Source: Aquamicrobium sp. (GTDB lineage: Bacteria; Pseudomonadota; Alphaproteobacteria; Rhizobiales; Rhizobiaceae). From it: a stretch of DNA of 64,000 nt. Below, piece after piece: positions 1-8,826 of the stretch (the first letter of the stretch is position 1; every line of letters begins with the position of its first letter). Made by a program: the position numbers and the translations under genes. Below the pieces are notes generated by a model. That model saw nothing but the letters and a program-made list of their open reading frames with translations, had not been told where the DNA came from and ran no database searches. The DNA is taken from NCBI RefSeq assembly GCF_023954335.1, contig NZ_JAMLIE010000001.1, positions 2,170,001 through 2,234,000 on the forward strand, read 5' to 3'.

Positions 1-29
1 CGGACTTCTCGGCTAGGGGGGCGCGGACG

Positions 30-1544
30 ATGACGGAACGCGACTGGCAGGGCATCTCGGGGCGACTGGCTGAGCGTCATTCCGGCGCGCCGCGGCTCGA
101 TGTCGACGCCGACAACTGGTTGGCCGCCGCCTCGGCCCTGTCCTCAGGCCGCTTCTCGCTGCTCGGCCTGTGGGGCGACGACGGGGTCGTCCATATGGCC
201 GTCCATGTCCGCGAGGAGCCGGGCGAGATGGCGGTGCTGTCGCTCGCCTGCGAGGGCGGCGACTTCCCCTCGGTCGGGCGGCTGCATGCGCCGGCGATCC
301 GGCTGGAGCGGGCGATCCACGACCTCTTCGGCCTCGTGCCGGAGGACGCGCCGGACTTGCGGCCGTGGCTCGACCATGGCCGCTGGGGCGTGCGCCATCC
401 GCTCGGCCGCGCCGAGCCGGCCGCCGGCGGCGACGACTACGCCTTCCTGCCGGCTGAAGGCGAGGGGCTGCACGTCATCCCCGTCGGCCCGGTGCATGCC
501 GGTGTCATCGAGCCCGGCCATTTCCGCTTCACCGTCAATGGCGAGACCGTGGTGCGGCTGGAAGCGCGGCTCGGCTACACCCACAAGGGCATCGAGGGGC
601 TGATGCGCGGCGCAAGCCTCGACCGCGCCGTTTCCCTTGCCGGCCATGTCAGCGGCGACAGCGCGGTCGCCTATGCGCTTGCCTTCTGCCGGGCAGCCGA
701 AGGCGCGCTCGGGCTGGAGGTGCCGGCGCGGGCGCATCATCTGCGCGCGCTGATGGCAGAGATGGAGCGGCTCGCCAACCACCTCGGCGACATCGGTGCG
801 ATCTGCAACGACGCCGCCTTCTCGCTGATGCTCGCCCATTGCGGCGTGCTGCGCGAGCGGACCTTGCGCGCCGCCGAGGCCGCGTTCGGTCATAGGCTGA
901 TGCACGGCCTTGTCGTGCCGGGAGGCGTTTCCGCCGACCTGACGGGCGAGGGCGCGGCGACCATCCGTGCGTTGGTGGCGGAAATCCGGGAAAAGTTTCC
1001 CGCGCTCGTCGCGCTCTACGACAACACCACCTCGCTTCAGGACCGCACGGTCGCCACCGGCGCGCTGAAGCCCGAGCTCGCCCGCCGCTTCGCCGCCGGC
1101 GGCCCGGTCGGGCGTGCCTCGGGGCGGGCCTTCGACGCCCGCAAGGCCTTCGCCTACGCGCCCTACGACCGGTTGTCCTTCGAGGTGCCGGTGTTCGAGG
1201 AAGGCGACGTCAATGCCCGCGTCTGGGTGCGCATCCGCGAGGTCGAGCAGAGCCTCGCGCTGGTCGGGCACCTGCTCGGCTCGCTCCCCGACGGGCCGGT
1301 GCGCGCGGCAGTCGAGCCTGCCGGCGAGACGCGCGAAGGCGTCGCCGTCGTCGAGGGTTTTCGTGGCGACGTGCTGGTCTGGTTGCGGCTTGGCGCGGAC
1401 CGCGCGGTCGAGCGCTGCCATCTGCGCGACCCATCATGGTTCCAGTGGCCGCTGCTGGAAGCGGCGATAGAGGGCAACATCGTCGCCGACTTCCCACTGT
1501 GCAACAAGTCGTTCAACTGCTCCTATTCAGGGCACGATCTCTAG
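30..1544 (+). CDS. Ehr/Hyf-like complex large subunit (NuoCD-like), NiFe site lost
   Basis: Resembles HyfG/HycE, the fused NuoC-NuoD-like catalytic subunit of formate hydrogenlyase and hydrogenase 4. A NuoC-like N-terminal part (about residues 1-130) precedes a NuoD-like core; LGYTHKGIEGLMRG (181-194) matches the family. The first NiFe ligand motif (RVCGICGFAH in HycE) is replaced by AGHVSGDSAVAY near 204-215, without cysteine. The C-terminal motif (DPCxxC) is reduced to NKSFNCSYSGHDL with one cysteine. The protein should therefore not bind a NiFe centre, as described for energy-converting-hydrogenase-related (Ehr) complexes. It would be a peripheral arm subunit on a proton/ion-translocating membrane module encoded upstream of the window; a stop at 14-16 may end that preceding gene. 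AGGGGGGCG precedes the ATG, and the stop abuts the next ATG. The electron-transfer role is unknown. Confidence 0.85.
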   Translation: MTERDWQGISGRLAERHSGAPRLDVDADNWLAAASALSSGRFSLLGLWGDDGVVHMAVHVREEPGEMAVLSLACEGGDFPSVGRLHAPAIRLERAIHDLFGLVPEDAPDLRPWLDHGRWGVRHPLGRAEPAAGGDDYAFLPAEGEGLHVIPVGPVHAGVIEPGHFRFTVNGETVVRLEARLGYTHKGIEGLMRGASLDRAVSLAGHVSGDSAVAYALAFCRAAEGALGLEVPARAHHLRALMAEMERLANHLGDIGAICNDAAFSLMLAHCGVLRERTLRAAEAAFGHRLMHGLVVPGGVSADLTGEGAATIRALVAEIREKFPALVALYDNTTSLQDRTVATGALKPELARRFAAGGPVGRASGRAFDARKAFAYAPYDRLSFEVPVFEEGDVNARVWVRIREVEQSLALVGHLLGSLPDGPVRAAVEPAGETREGVAVVEGFRGDVLVWLRLGADRAVERCHLRDPSWFQWPLLEAAIEGNIVADFPLCNKSFNCSYSGHDL

Positions 1545-2066
1545 ATGCGCAAGCTGCTGTTCCAAGGCCTGACAAGGCCGGCATTGACCGAGAAACCGCC
1601 CCTGCCGTCGCCGGATGCGCTACGCCAGCTTGCCGGGACGGTCGAGGGCGCGGCACGGCGCCGGCTCGGCCGCTCGCTGTCGATCCGCGCCGTCGATTCC
1701 GGCTCCTGCAACGACGCCGAGCTCGAGATCCACGCGTTGAACAACGCCTTCTACGACATCGAGCGCTTCGGCATCCGCTTCGTCGCCTCGCCGCGCCATG
1801 CCGACGTGCTGCTCGTCACCGGCCCGGTGACGAAGAACATGGCCCAAGCGCTGGAGCGGACTTTTCATGCCATGCCCGACCCGAAATGGGTGGTCGCGGT
1901 GGGCGACGATGCCGCAACCGGCGGCGTCTTCGCCGGCAGCTATGCCTGCGAGGGCGGGGCAGGGGCCATCCTGCCGGTCGACCTCACGATCCCCGGCGAC
2001 CCGCCGTCGCCGACCGCGCTGCTCGAAGGGTTGCTGGCACTGCTGGAGCGCGCCGACAAGGGGTGA
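1545..2066 (+). CDS. Ehr/Hyf-like complex small subunit (NuoB/HycG-like), cluster ligands lost
   Basis: Homologous to HycG/HyfI/NuoB, the small subunit that carries the [4Fe-4S] cluster (N2) next to the active site. The family scaffold is clear: SGSCNDAELE (52-61), RHADVLLVTGPVT (84-96), PDPKWVVAVG (111-120) and PVDLTIPGDPPSP (144-156). Three of the four usual cluster cysteines are replaced: CNGC becomes CNDA (Ala58), the GxC position after the strand becomes Asp122, and IPGC becomes IPGD (Asp152). Only Cys55 of that set remains. The protein is about 170 residues, a normal length. It starts directly after the stop of the large-subunit gene, so the two are translationally coupled. With both metal sites eroded, a structural or non-redox role, or electron transfer by other centres, must be considered. 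Confidence 0.85.
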   Translation: MRKLLFQGLTRPALTEKPPLPSPDALRQLAGTVEGAARRRLGRSLSIRAVDSGSCNDAELEIHALNNAFYDIERFGIRFVASPRHADVLLVTGPVTKNMAQALERTFHAMPDPKWVVAVGDDAATGGVFAGSYACEGGAGAILPVDLTIPGDPPSPTALLEGLLALLERADKG

Positions 2067-2209
2067 GGGGCAAGTCTCCCGAAAGCGAAATCCGATTCCG
2101 GGACAAGGGCATGCGTCAGGACGATGAATCGAAACCTGAGGCGCGGCTCCGCACGCAATCGCGTACTCCATCCATCTATCGCGTGTCGCGCCTGTGCATC
2201 ACCGGTGCC

Positions 2210-2386
2210 GCTGGCGCCGCCCCTCATCCGGCTGCCGCCACCTTCTCCCCGTGAACGGGGAGAAGAGAGCACATTGTCCCTGCTTTCGCCAATCGCAAGC
2301 GCGGCAAAGAAGATGTAGGCGTCGCGGCCGACATCCCTTCTCCCCGTTCACGGGGAGAAGGTGCCCGAAGGGCGGATGAGGGGCGG
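2210..2386. repeat. Inverted mosaic repeat, copy 1
   Basis: Two inverted arms (about 2215-2265 and 2337-2386) share CCCCTCATCCG and a perfect hairpin CTTCTCCCC-GT..AC-GGGGAGAAG, separated by about 70 bp of unique sequence. The same architecture recurs at 8632-8765 and 14019-14138. It resembles short palindromic intergenic elements of rhizobial genomes (RIME-like); the family name is inference. It lies in the 410-bp gap between the Ehr small-subunit gene and the convergent phaC end, where it could act as a bidirectional transcript end. I see no gene in the rest of 2067-2476. Confidence 0.8.
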
Positions 2387-2476
2387 CGCGGGCGCTCGAA
2401 GATCACGCTCCTTCGGAACGGATGACGCGACACGCTTTAGCAGGACGGAATCGTCCGGCTGCGAAGACGTCTCGCC

Positions 2477-4321
2477 TCAGACCCGCACCCGCACATAGTC
2501 GCCCGGCGCGTCGGCGAGCGGCTTCATCTTGCCGCCGCCAACCTTGCGGGCCGGAACGCGGGTGCCTTCTCGGCTTTCGATCCACGATTGCCAGTGCGGC
2601 CACCAGGAGCCGGGGTTCTCCTTCGCCTTTTCCACCCAGTCCTCGAACTCGCCCTTTACCGGCCCGCCTGTCCAGTACTGGTATTTCATCTTGTCTGGCG
2701 GGTTGACGACGCCGGCGATGTGGCCGGAGCCGGCCATCACATAGGTCACCTTGCCGCCGAAGAACTTGCTGCCGACGAAGACGGATTTCGCCGGCGCGAT
2801 ATGGTCCTCCTTGGTGGCGAGGTTGTAGATCGGGATCTTGACGTCCTTCAGCGACAGCTTTTTGCCGGCGAGCTGCATCTCGCCCTTGCTGAGGGTGTTG
2901 TTGAGATAACAATTCCTCAGATAAAACGAATGGTTGGCGGCGGGCATTCGCGTGGAATCTGAATTCCAGTATAGCAAGTCGAAGGGCATCGGATCCTGGC
3001 CCTTCAGGTAGTTGTTGACGAAGTACGGCCAGATCAGCTCGGAGGCACGCAGCATGTTGAAGGCGGTCGCCATCTTCGAGCCGTCGAGATAGCCGGTCGC
3101 CTTCATACCGCGCTCGATGAGGTCGATCTGCTCCTCGTCGGCGAAGACCTTCAGGTCGCCGGCATGGGTGAAGTCGACCTGCGTGGTGAAGAGCGTCGCC
3201 GTGCGGATGCGTTTGTCGCCTTCCTGGCCGTGCAGGGCGAGCGTCGCCGCGAGCAGCGTGCCGCCGACGCAATAGCCGATGGCGTTTACCTCGTCCTCGC
3301 CGGTCGCCTGCTTGATCGTGTCGAGCGCGAAGCCGACGCCCTCACGGGCGTAGGATTCCCAGTCCTTGGCCGCATGCCGTTCATCCGGGTTCACCCAGGA
3401 GATGACGAAGACCGTGTGACCCTGGTCCACGGCCCACTTGATGAAGGATTTCGCCGGGTTGAGGTCGAGGATGTAGAACTTGTTGATCCAGGGCGGGCAG
3501 ATGAGCAGCGGCCGCTTCAGCACCTCCTTGGTCGCCGGCTCGTACTGGATGATCTCGGCGAGCGCGGAGCGGGCGACGACCTTGCCCGGCGTGACGGCGA
3601 TGTTCTTGCCGATCTCGAAGCGCGAGGCGTCGGCTTGCCGCAGCTTGAGGTCGCCCTTGCCGGCGGCGATATCCTCGGCCAGCATCTTCATGCCGCGCAC
3701 GAGGTTCTCGCCGTTCGACGCCATCGTCTCGCGGAACAGCTCGGGATTGGTCAGAAGGAAATTGGTCGGAGACAGCGCCTGCGTGATCTGCTTGACGTAG
3801 AACTGCGCCTTGTGGCGGGTGTGGTCGTCGAGCCCGTCCGCGTGCTCGACGAGGTCGCCGGCCCAGCGCGAGGTGACGAGATAGGCCTGCTTGAGGAAGT
3901 CGAAGAAGGCGTTGCGGCCCCATTCGGGGTCCTGGAAGCGCTTGTCGCCCTTGTCGGGCTTGATCGCGTCGTCCTGCTCCTTGTCGCCGGCCGCCACGCG
4001 CTGGATGGCGTTCGACCATACGTTCATGTAGCCGGAGAAGAGCCGTGTCTGCGCCTCGACCGCGCGGGCCGGCTCCGACAGCCAGTATTCGGTCAGCTTG
4101 GAGAAGGTCTTGACCATGTCGGCCGCCGGCTCGGCCATCACGTCGCGCACCTCGCCCTTCTCGCGCGGCGCGGTCCAGGCCGCGGCAGCCTTTCCCGCTT
4201 CCTCGACCGCGCGGGCGAGGTTCAGCGTGAAGCTCTCAGGATCCTTGACAAGATACTGCTCGATGGCCGGATGGGGCTGTTCGTGATCCCGGGCTGCGCC
4301 CGACTCCTTGCGTGTGGCCAT
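2477..4321 (-). CDS. phaC: Class I poly(3-hydroxyalkanoate) synthase
   Basis: Polymerises (R)-3-hydroxyacyl-CoA into cytoplasmic PHA granules. The lipase-like box GYCVGGT carries the nucleophilic cysteine (about residue 351). The other triad members are visible as Asp in KEDHIAPA and His in GSGHIAGVV near the C-terminus. The N-terminal PhaC domain (ATREs like LTEYWLSEPARA) and the conserved LICPPWINKFYILDL are present. The length of about 614 residues fits rhizobial class I enzymes. I chose the ATG at 4321 because AGGGAGG lies just upstream on the minus strand; an in-frame GTG at 4378 would add 19 residues with a weaker context. No phaE, phaP or phaZ lies next to it. It is divergent from a small lipoprotein gene. 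Confidence 0.95.
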   Translation of the reverse strand: MATRKESGAARDHEQPHPAIEQYLVKDPESFTLNLARAVEEAGKAAAAWTAPREKGEVRDVMAEPAADMVKTFSKLTEYWLSEPARAVEAQTRLFSGYMNVWSNAIQRVAAGDKEQDDAIKPDKGDKRFQDPEWGRNAFFDFLKQAYLVTSRWAGDLVEHADGLDDHTRHKAQFYVKQITQALSPTNFLLTNPELFRETMASNGENLVRGMKMLAEDIAAGKGDLKLRQADASRFEIGKNIAVTPGKVVARSALAEIIQYEPATKEVLKRPLLICPPWINKFYILDLNPAKSFIKWAVDQGHTVFVISWVNPDERHAAKDWESYAREGVGFALDTIKQATGEDEVNAIGYCVGGTLLAATLALHGQEGDKRIRTATLFTTQVDFTHAGDLKVFADEEQIDLIERGMKATGYLDGSKMATAFNMLRASELIWPYFVNNYLKGQDPMPFDLLYWNSDSTRMPAANHSFYLRNCYLNNTLSKGEMQLAGKKLSLKDVKIPIYNLATKEDHIAPAKSVFVGSKFFGGKVTYVMAGSGHIAGVVNPPDKMKYQYWTGGPVKGEFEDWVEKAKENPGSWWPHWQSWIESREGTRVPARKVGGGKMKPLADAPGDYVRVRV

Positions 4322-4407
4322 GCTGCGCGTCGATCCTCCCTGCGCGCCGGCGGTTTTTCCCCGGCCTTTTGTTGACACAATACCATGGAACCCTGAAGTT
4401 GGTCCAA

Positions 4408-4419
4408 TATCGATCGATA
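4408..4419. promoter_or_regulatory. 12-bp palindrome in the phaC / lipoprotein divergent region
   Basis: TATCGATCGATA is a perfect 12-bp palindrome in the 116-bp gap between divergent phaC and the lipoprotein gene, 19 bp before the lipoprotein ATG. It is placed where a repressor could act on either promoter. No cognate regulator is encoded nearby, so the function is speculative. Confidence 0.3.
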
Positions 4420-4437
4420 GTTTTGCTTCGGGATAAA

Positions 4438-4803
4438 ATGATGACGATGCGCTGCGTCGCGCTGCTTTTCGGCCTTTTTCTGGCGGGATGCGCCACGGCG
4501 ACGATCGAGGACGCCGTGCCGTCCGGCGCGTTGGCGGGGACGAACGATGCTGCGACGCCCGCGTCCGCCCGGGAGCCCGCGCCGGCGGCCGATCCCTATC
4601 ACAACCTCAACGAGCCGCGCGCTGCCGCCGCGCCGCAGATCACCCCGGACGAGAAGGCCAGCGAGACGGCCGATCTGCGCGCCAAGCGCGAGGCGCTCGC
4701 CCGCCAGACGCGCGGCGCGGGAACGGGCAACGGGTCGGCCGAGCTCCGCCGGATTGCCGCCACCCACGGCGAGGAGACGCTGAAGGAGATCGGGGGCGAG
4801 TAG
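4438..4803 (+). CDS. Small putative lipoprotein
   Basis: A 121-residue protein with a lipoprotein signal: MMTMRCVALLFGLFLAGC, with lipobox LAGC and Cys18 as the expected lipidated residue. The mature part is hydrophilic, rich in Ala, Pro and charged residues, and probably largely disordered before a helical C-terminus (ADLRAKREALARQ). The ATG at 4438 is the start that gives a clean signal peptide; the open frame extends upstream to 4312 only through phaC antisense sequence. I do not recognise a family. It probably sits in the inner leaflet of the outer membrane or in the inner membrane. It is followed by alaC after 90 bp. Confidence 0.75.
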   Translation: MMTMRCVALLFGLFLAGCATATIEDAVPSGALAGTNDAATPASAREPAPAADPYHNLNEPRAAAAPQITPDEKASETADLRAKREALARQTRGAGTGNGSAELRRIAATHGEETLKEIGGE

Positions 4804-4893
4804 CCGCCGCGCGCCACGCCGCGCTATCGACCCGATGCCGATTCGGGTGTATAGCCGGCCTCCCGTAACCCCACGCGCAATCGGATTCTCCCT

Positions 4894-6114
<1,221 letters not shown>

Positions 6115-6166
6115 AGCCGGCCGTCCGCGCCTGCAAGGATAGATTTTCAGAGGGAATGCCGGGGGC

Positions 6167-7480
6167 ATGAGCGAAGCGTTGCGTGTGGGAATTGCCGGCC
6201 TCGGCACGGTCGGGGCGTCGGTGGTGAAGGTGCTGGCCGGCAAGGCCGCGGAATTGACCCGCCAGTGCGGCCGCGAAATCGTCGTCGTCGCCGTCTCGGC
6301 GCGCGACCGGAGCCGCGACCGCGGCGTCGACCTCGCTAAGGCCGCATGGTTCGACGATCCGGTCGCGCTGGCGAAGAGCGACGGCATCGACGTCTTCGTC
6401 GAGCTGATCGGCGGCGCCGACGGCCCGGCCCGCGCCTGCGTCGAGGCCGCGCTGGACGCCGGCCGCCACGTCGTCACCGCCAACAAGGCGCTGCTCGCCC
6501 GCCACGGGCTGGAGCTGGCCGCCATCGCCGAGAAGAACGGCGTGCTGCTCAACTACGAGGCGGCGGTTGCCGGCGGCATCCCGGTGATCAAGACCATGCG
6601 CGAGGCGCTGGCCGGGAACACGGTCAGCCGCGTCTTCGGCATCCTCAACGGCACCTGCAACTACATCCTGACGCGGATGGGCGCCGAGGGGCTGACCTTC
6701 GAGGAGTGCCTGAAGGACGCCCAGCGCCTCGGCTATGCCGAGGCCGACCCGACCTTCGACATCGAGGGCTACGACACCGCTCACAAGCTCGCTATCCTGA
6801 CGAGCCTCGCCTTCGGCAGCCGCATCGCGCCCGACGACATCTATCTCGAAGGCATCTCCAACATCACGCAGGCCGACATCCGCGCGGCGAGCGAGCTCGG
6901 CTACCGCATCAAGCTCCTCGGCGTCGCCCAGCGCACCGAGGGCGGCATCGAGCAGCGCGTCCACCCGACCATGGTGCCGACCGCCTCCGTCATCGCCCAG
7001 GTCAACGGCGTCACCAACGCGGTGGCGATCGAGACCGACATCGTCGGCGAGCTCCTCTTGTCCGGCCCAGGCGCCGGCGGCAACGCCACCGCCTCGGCCG
7101 TGATCGGCGACATCGCCGACATTGCCAAGAGCCGGCCCGGCTTCCAGCACGGCCCGGTCTTCGGCCGCCCGGCGGACGAGCTGGCCCCTTACGTGCGCGC
7201 GCCGATGCGCAGCCATGAGGGCGGCTACTTCATCCGCCTGACCGTCCACGACCGCATCGGCGTCTTCGCCGCCATCGCCGGGCGCATGGCCGCCAACGGC
7301 ATCTCGCTGCAATCCATCGTCCAGCACGCCGACGGCGACAATGGCGAGGCGGAAAAGACGGTCATCCTCGTCACCGCCGAGACGACGGAAGCGGCGGTGC
7401 GCAAGGCGGTCGAGGGCATCACCGAGGACGGCCACCTGACGACCAAGCCGCAGGTCATCCGCATCGAGCGCGCCGGCTGA
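6167..7480 (+). CDS. hom: Homoserine dehydrogenase
   Basis: Reduces aspartate semialdehyde to homoserine for threonine, methionine and isoleucine synthesis. The N-terminal Rossmann fold is VGIAGLGTVGASVVKVL; the catalytic core shows VTANKALLARHG, NYEAAVAGGIPVI, GILNGTCNYILT and EADPTFDIEGYDTAHKLAI. An ACT domain follows at about 350-437 (IRLTVHDRIGVFAAIAG), the usual site of threonine feedback control. The 437-residue monofunctional form lacks an aspartate kinase domain. It is probably cotranscribed with the upstream alaC. Confidence 0.95.
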   Translation: MSEALRVGIAGLGTVGASVVKVLAGKAAELTRQCGREIVVVAVSARDRSRDRGVDLAKAAWFDDPVALAKSDGIDVFVELIGGADGPARACVEAALDAGRHVVTANKALLARHGLELAAIAEKNGVLLNYEAAVAGGIPVIKTMREALAGNTVSRVFGILNGTCNYILTRMGAEGLTFEECLKDAQRLGYAEADPTFDIEGYDTAHKLAILTSLAFGSRIAPDDIYLEGISNITQADIRAASELGYRIKLLGVAQRTEGGIEQRVHPTMVPTASVIAQVNGVTNAVAIETDIVGELLLSGPGAGGNATASAVIGDIADIAKSRPGFQHGPVFGRPADELAPYVRAPMRSHEGGYFIRLTVHDRIGVFAAIAGRMAANGISLQSIVQHADGDNGEAEKTVILVTAETTEAAVRKAVEGITEDGHLTTKPQVIRIERAG

Positions 7481-7630
7481 CGGCGCAGTCCCGCCGTTCA
7501 ATCGCCTGTCATTCAATCGATTGATCTTGTGGCGAGCGCCGAATCGCCCTTGCGGGCATTGCGCCTCTTTGACAAAAGGGGCGCAGTTGCGCAGGCAACC
7601 CGCTGATCTTTCATAAGGTTCGATAGTATC

Positions 7631-8623
7631 ATGTCCAAAGCCGCCCCGTCCGGTCTCGCTCACTCTGGTCTTGATCGCATCCTGACGCTCGAACTCGTGC
7701 GCGTCACCGAGCGCGCGGCCGTTGCCGCCGCGCGCCTGCGCGGGCGCGGCGACGAGAAGGCCGCGGACCAGGCGGCGGTCGACGCCATGCGTGCCGAGCT
7801 GAACCGCCTGCCGATCAAGGGCACCGTCGTCATCGGCGAGGGCGAGCGCGACGAGGCGCCGATGCTCTATATCGGCGAGGAGGTTGGCACCGGCGAGGGG
7901 CCCGCCGTCGACATCGCGCTCGACCCGCTCGAGGGCACGACGATCTGCGCCAAGAACCTGCCGAACTCGCTGGCCGTCATCGCCATCGCCGAGAAGGGGA
8001 GCCTGCTCTACGCGCCGGACGTCTACATGGACAAGATCGCGGTCGGCCCCGGCTATCCGGCCGGCGTCGTCGACATCGACGCCCCGGCGCAGGAGAACAT
8101 CCAGAACCTCGCAAAGGCCAAGGGCGTTCCGGTCAACGAGATCACCGCCTGCATCCTCGACCGGCCGCGCCACGCGCGCCTGATCGAGGCGGTGCGCGCC
8201 ACCGGCGCGGCGATCCGCCTGATCGGCGACGGCGACGTCGCCGGCGTCATCCACACCACCGACCCGGCCGAGACCGGCATCGACATCTACATGGGCACCG
8301 GCGGCGCGCCCGAGGGCGTCCTCGCCGCGGCCGCGCTGCGCTGCATCGGCGGCCAGATGCAGGGCCGCCTCCAGCTCAACAGCGAGGAGAAGATCGCCCG
8401 CGCCGCCAAGATGGGCATCTCCGACCCCAACAAGGTCTACACCATGGAGGAGATGGCGCGCGGCGACGTGCTGTTCGCCGCCACCGGCGTCACCGACGGC
8501 AACATGCTGTCGGGCGTCAAGTTCGGCCGCGACATGATCCAGACCCACACCATCGTCATGCGCTCGTCCTCGCGCACGGTGCGCGAGATCAAGGCCCGCC
8601 ACCAGGACCTCGACAAGTTCTGA
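7631..8623 (+). CDS. glpX: Class II fructose-1,6-bisphosphatase
   Basis: Converts fructose 1,6-bisphosphate to fructose 6-phosphate in gluconeogenesis. Diagnostic GlpX features are AADQAAVDAMR, VVIGEGERDEAPMLYIGE, the metal-binding LDPLEGTT, and TGGAPEGVLAAAALRC. The 330-residue length is typical. A 150-bp gap separates it from hom, and weak spacing of any Shine-Dalgarno leaves the start supported mainly by homology. Downstream lies the second copy of the inverted mosaic repeat. Confidence 0.93.
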   Translation: MSKAAPSGLAHSGLDRILTLELVRVTERAAVAAARLRGRGDEKAADQAAVDAMRAELNRLPIKGTVVIGEGERDEAPMLYIGEEVGTGEGPAVDIALDPLEGTTICAKNLPNSLAVIAIAEKGSLLYAPDVYMDKIAVGPGYPAGVVDIDAPAQENIQNLAKAKGVPVNEITACILDRPRHARLIEAVRATGAAIRLIGDGDVAGVIHTTDPAETGIDIYMGTGGAPEGVLAAAALRCIGGQMQGRLQLNSEEKIARAAKMGISDPNKVYTMEEMARGDVLFAATGVTDGNMLSGVKFGRDMIQTHTIVMRSSSRTVREIKARHQDLDKF

Positions 8624-8631
8624 GAAGATCG

Positions 8632-8765
8632 CGCCGCCCCTCATCCGCCCTTCGGGCACCTTCTCCCCATGAACGGGGAGAAGGGGAAGCGGCGAGGTTG
8701 CGGCAGTTCCTCCTCTCCCCGTTCACGGGGAGAGGATGCCGGCAGGCAGGTGAGGGGCAGCGCAG
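8632..8765. repeat. Inverted mosaic repeat, copy 2
   Basis: Arms at about 8634-8692 and 8707-8762 are inverted relative to each other: CCCCTCATCCGCCC with CTTCTCCCC..GGGGAGAAG, then CTCTCCCC..GGGGAGAG with TGAGGGGC. It is closely related to copy 1 and lies between glpX and recJ, directly after the glpX stop, where it could end or stabilise the glpX transcript. Confidence 0.8.
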
Positions 8766-8826
8766 CCGGGCCTCTGGAACACGCCGTCCGAACGCCTATC
8801 TCTCGGTGTGCTAGGTATCGGGGGCG

